This document shows positions 62,480-64,000 of a stretch of DNA of 64,000 nucleotides, piece after piece; positions within the stretch are counted from its first letter, which is position 1; the number at the start of each line of letters is the position of its first letter. Location of the stretch: NCBI RefSeq assembly GCF_014905095.1, contig NZ_CP041165.1, positions 1,922,001 to 1,986,000 of the forward strand. The letters run 5' to 3'. The DNA is from Sulfurimonas marina (lineage in GTDB: Bacteria; Campylobacterota; Campylobacteria; Campylobacterales; Sulfurimonadaceae). A program made the translations under genes and the position numbers. The notes under the pieces are model-generated. The model made no database searches. It saw only the letters and a program-made list of their open reading frames with translations, and was not told the DNA's origin.

Positions 62480-62680
62480 TTATTTTTTGCTGTATTTTGC
62501 GTTGAATTTTTCGATACGACCAGCAGTATCTACGTTACGCTCAGAACCTGTGAAGAATGGGTGACATTCATTACAGATATCAATTCTCATCTCATCTTTT
62601 TGAGATTTTGTAACAAAGCTGTTACCACAAGCACAAGTAACTGTACAGTCTACTAAATTCGGGTGAAGATCTTTTTTCAT
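62480..62680 (-). CDS. rpmE: 50S ribosomal protein L31, zinc-binding form
   Basis: The 66-residue protein begins MKKDLHPN and has four Cys in CACG and CNEC-type pairs (with a further CTVTC), the C+ form that binds zinc. The C-terminal [10 protein letters not shown] segment is typical. It is the first gene before rsmI on the minus strand, with AAGG before the ATG. Confidence 0.95.
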   Translation of the reverse strand: MKKDLHPNLVDCTVTCACGNSFVTKSQKDEMRIDICNECHPFFTGSERNVDTAGRIEKFNAKYSKK

Positions 62681-62786
62681 CTAATTTGCCTTTTACCATT
62701 CGTCAAAGTACGAATAGTGATATATTTTTTAAATCCGTATGGGGGCGGATTTTTGGAAATGGGATTATACCAAAAAATGTAAAATA

Positions 62787-63458
62787 TTACAATAGTATCT
62801 TTGAAGCTACGGCAAGAGCTGCACTCTCAGAACGCAATACCAGCGGGGTGTCGAGTCTAAACACATCATAACCGCTTAAGAACTCACGCTCCTCTGGAGA
62901 AAAACCACCTTCACAGCCGATAAGTACCGTTGAAATATCAGCATCATCCTCTAGAACATTGTCACAAAAATCGAACACTTTCGTATCGGGATTTTCACTC
63001 AAAAACTCTTGAAGGTTTTTTGCCGTTGCAAACTCCATAAAATCACTTCTGCCACACTGTTGATTGGAAGCTTCTATGATTCGCTCATAACGTTTAAAAT
63101 CAGCCTTGAAGTTTTTTTGGCTTCGATTGCAGTAGATAAAAGTGATCTTCTCAACCCCTATCTCATTTAAACTTGGAAGTACCTTCTCAACTGATTTAGA
63201 ATCAATCACACACCAGCCAATATGCAACTCTTTTTTCGCCTTGACCTCATTTATCTCTTCGCCGAGATATGCTACTTCAAGCGATCTTGGATCGACAGAA
63301 ACCACTTTATAGAGGTAAAGCATCTCTGGAGCCTCTTTTCTTCTAAATCCAAGCGTATCACCCTCTTTGTGACGACGCACTTTTACAAGATACTTGTGTA
63401 ACTCACCCTTGATCGTAAAACGCTCTTTACCTGCATTTTCTTCATATATAAAAATCAT
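62787..63458 (-). CDS. rsmE: 16S rRNA m3U1498 methyltransferase
   Basis: The 223-residue enzyme starts at ATG 63458, overlapping the preceding gene's stop (ATGA). A longer frame to 63476 is rejected. It has an N-terminal PUA-like part (1-70) and the SPOUT domain with YCNRSQKNFKADFKRYERI, ASNQQCGRS and LIGCEGGFSPEE, as in RsmE. Confidence 0.93.
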   Translation of the reverse strand: MIFIYEENAGKERFTIKGELHKYLVKVRRHKEGDTLGFRRKEAPEMLYLYKVVSVDPRSLEVAYLGEEINEVKAKKELHIGWCVIDSKSVEKVLPSLNEIGVEKITFIYCNRSQKNFKADFKRYERIIEASNQQCGRSDFMEFATAKNLQEFLSENPDTKVFDFCDNVLEDDADISTVLIGCEGGFSPEEREFLSGYDVFRLDTPLVLRSESAALAVASKILL

Positions 63459-63871
63459 GAGAAAAACCACATCCATATTGAGATTGCAACGACGATGAAA
63501 AATTCAAAATACAGGATTTTATAGGCAAACTGTTTATAAACTACAAAGTCGATAAACTCGTCATCATCTACGTGTTTTAAAGCTTTTGAACGTCTCACCT
63601 CTTTAACAATTAAGGTAATAGCCACAATAATCATAAGGATATTTTCTAACGTAAAATCGAGATGCTTCGTAGCCATCATAATGCTACCTGTGAAGATTGC
63701 AGCAGCTACGAGCATCGAATTAAACGGTAGTAGAAAAACTGAACGTAAACGTTTATATTTCGCAGAATCATCCGCTTGATACAAAAGTACAATATTTACA
63801 ACAATTGCAAAAATAAGTAGTAAAATTCCAATAGAGTGGAGGTTGACCCCCATTGAGTACATTTGTTCCAT
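63455..63871 (-). CDS. Four-helix inner-membrane protein of unknown function
   Basis: The 138-residue protein has helices at about 11-31, 48-66, 75-92 and 117-136 and a charged loop EVRRSKALKHVDDDEF. I do not recognise a family. It overlaps both neighbours by 1-4 nt, so it is cotranscribed with rsmE and the gene cut by the window end. Confidence 0.7.
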   Translation of the reverse strand: MEQMYSMGVNLHSIGILLLIFAIVVNIVLLYQADDSAKYKRLRSVFLLPFNSMLVAAAIFTGSIMMATKHLDFTLENILMIIVAITLIVKEVRRSKALKHVDDDEFIDFVVYKQFAYKILYFEFFIVVAISIWMWFFS

Positions 63872-64000
63872 TATACAGACTCCGGATTTATAAACTCTTC
63901 ACCATCTTTTAATTTTTCAAATAAAGCAGTATCGTTAAAACTTTCAACTACTGCGTCTGAAAACGCAATTTTCTCTAGTTCTATTATACCCATTTGTTGA
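63871..64000 (-). CDS. C-terminal end of an unidentified gene (partial)
   Basis: On the minus strand an open frame enters from the window end and stops with TAA at 63873..63871. The visible 42 residues end LKDGEEFINPESV and are acidic. The stop overlaps the next ATG in TAATG, which shows it is a coding gene of the same operon. The product cannot be identified from this piece. Confidence 0.6.
   Translation of the reverse strand, partial: QQMGIIELEKIAFSDAVVESFNDTALFEKLKDGEEFINPESV

Noticed and set aside
1-64000. CRISPR arrays, tRNA or rRNA genes, insertion sequences, prophage
   Set aside because: I found no regularly spaced repeats, no cloverleaf or rRNA-like stretches, and no transposase, integrase or phage genes.

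Overview
The window is AT-rich chromosomal DNA of a sulfur-oxidising Campylobacterota (Epsilonproteobacteria), most like Sulfurimonas or a close relative. The basis is the mono-heme Sox set SoxXYZAB, sensor kinases with the HQWKQPL-type H-box, an EAL-CBS-GGDEF protein, and a glutamine synthetase without the adenylylation tyrosine. Genus is inferred from gene content, not from a marker gene. I see no rRNA, tRNA, CRISPR array, IS element or prophage. No gene-free stretch exceeds 300 bases; the longest (about 275 b each) lie at 42808..43083 and 54324..54600.

Layout. (1) 1..4534: end of a TonB-like gene, a periplasmic TPR protein and a large TonB-dependent receptor. (2) 4561..16249: a phosphate-starvation island with phoB, a divergent porin, pstS, pstCAB-phoU-phoR, then a small protein, an OlsF-like ornithine-lipid synthase and an EAL-CBS-GGDEF protein. 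Five promoters carry tandem 11-bp repeats of TGTAAYC type with a -10 box at a fixed distance, which I read as the Pho box. (3) 16271..21121: glnA, an orphan cytoplasmic histidine kinase, a DUF4190 protein and leuA. (4) 21120..36263: a tightly packed minus-strand run with a DUF523 gene, then alaS, a four-helix membrane protein, maf, a Cache-GGDEF sensor, bioF, a peptide-type ABC ATPase, a PBP1A-type enzyme and a six-gene LolCDE-like export cassette with two outer-membrane barrels. (5) 36306..42807: a FapA/DUF342 protein, an aldehyde dehydrogenase, two small c-type cytochromes, a YraN protein and a stand-alone formate-dehydrogenase-like molybdoenzyme. (6) 43084..55992: a sulfur-oxidation island. 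A periplasmic Cache protein, an OmpR-type regulator and a histidine kinase precede soxXYZAB, a porin, a SoxH-like hydrolase, a thioredoxin and a DsrE-like protein. After an oppositely oriented K+-channel gene comes a DUF302-DsrE pair. soxX and the DUF302 gene share a second kind of tandem 11-bp box. (7) 55993..64000: minus-strand housekeeping genes: SDR, hom, an aminotransferase, two envelope proteins (one RodZ-like), rRNA methyltransferases (TrmH/RlmB-type, RsmI, RsmE), rpmE, a membrane protein and a partial gene.

How the genes work together. The two islands are each run by their own OmpR-family regulator. All seven promoters I assign to them have the same geometry: two or three 11-bp repeats, with the -10 hexamer starting 16 nt after the start of a repeat (the last one in six cases, the middle one at the porin). 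The Pho island joins phosphate uptake (porin, PstSCAB), control (PhoU, PhoR, PhoB), phosphorus-free membrane lipid synthesis (OlsF) and c-di-GMP turnover. The Sox island joins thiosulfate oxidation to a split sensor, in which the ligand-binding Cache domain and the kinase are separate proteins.
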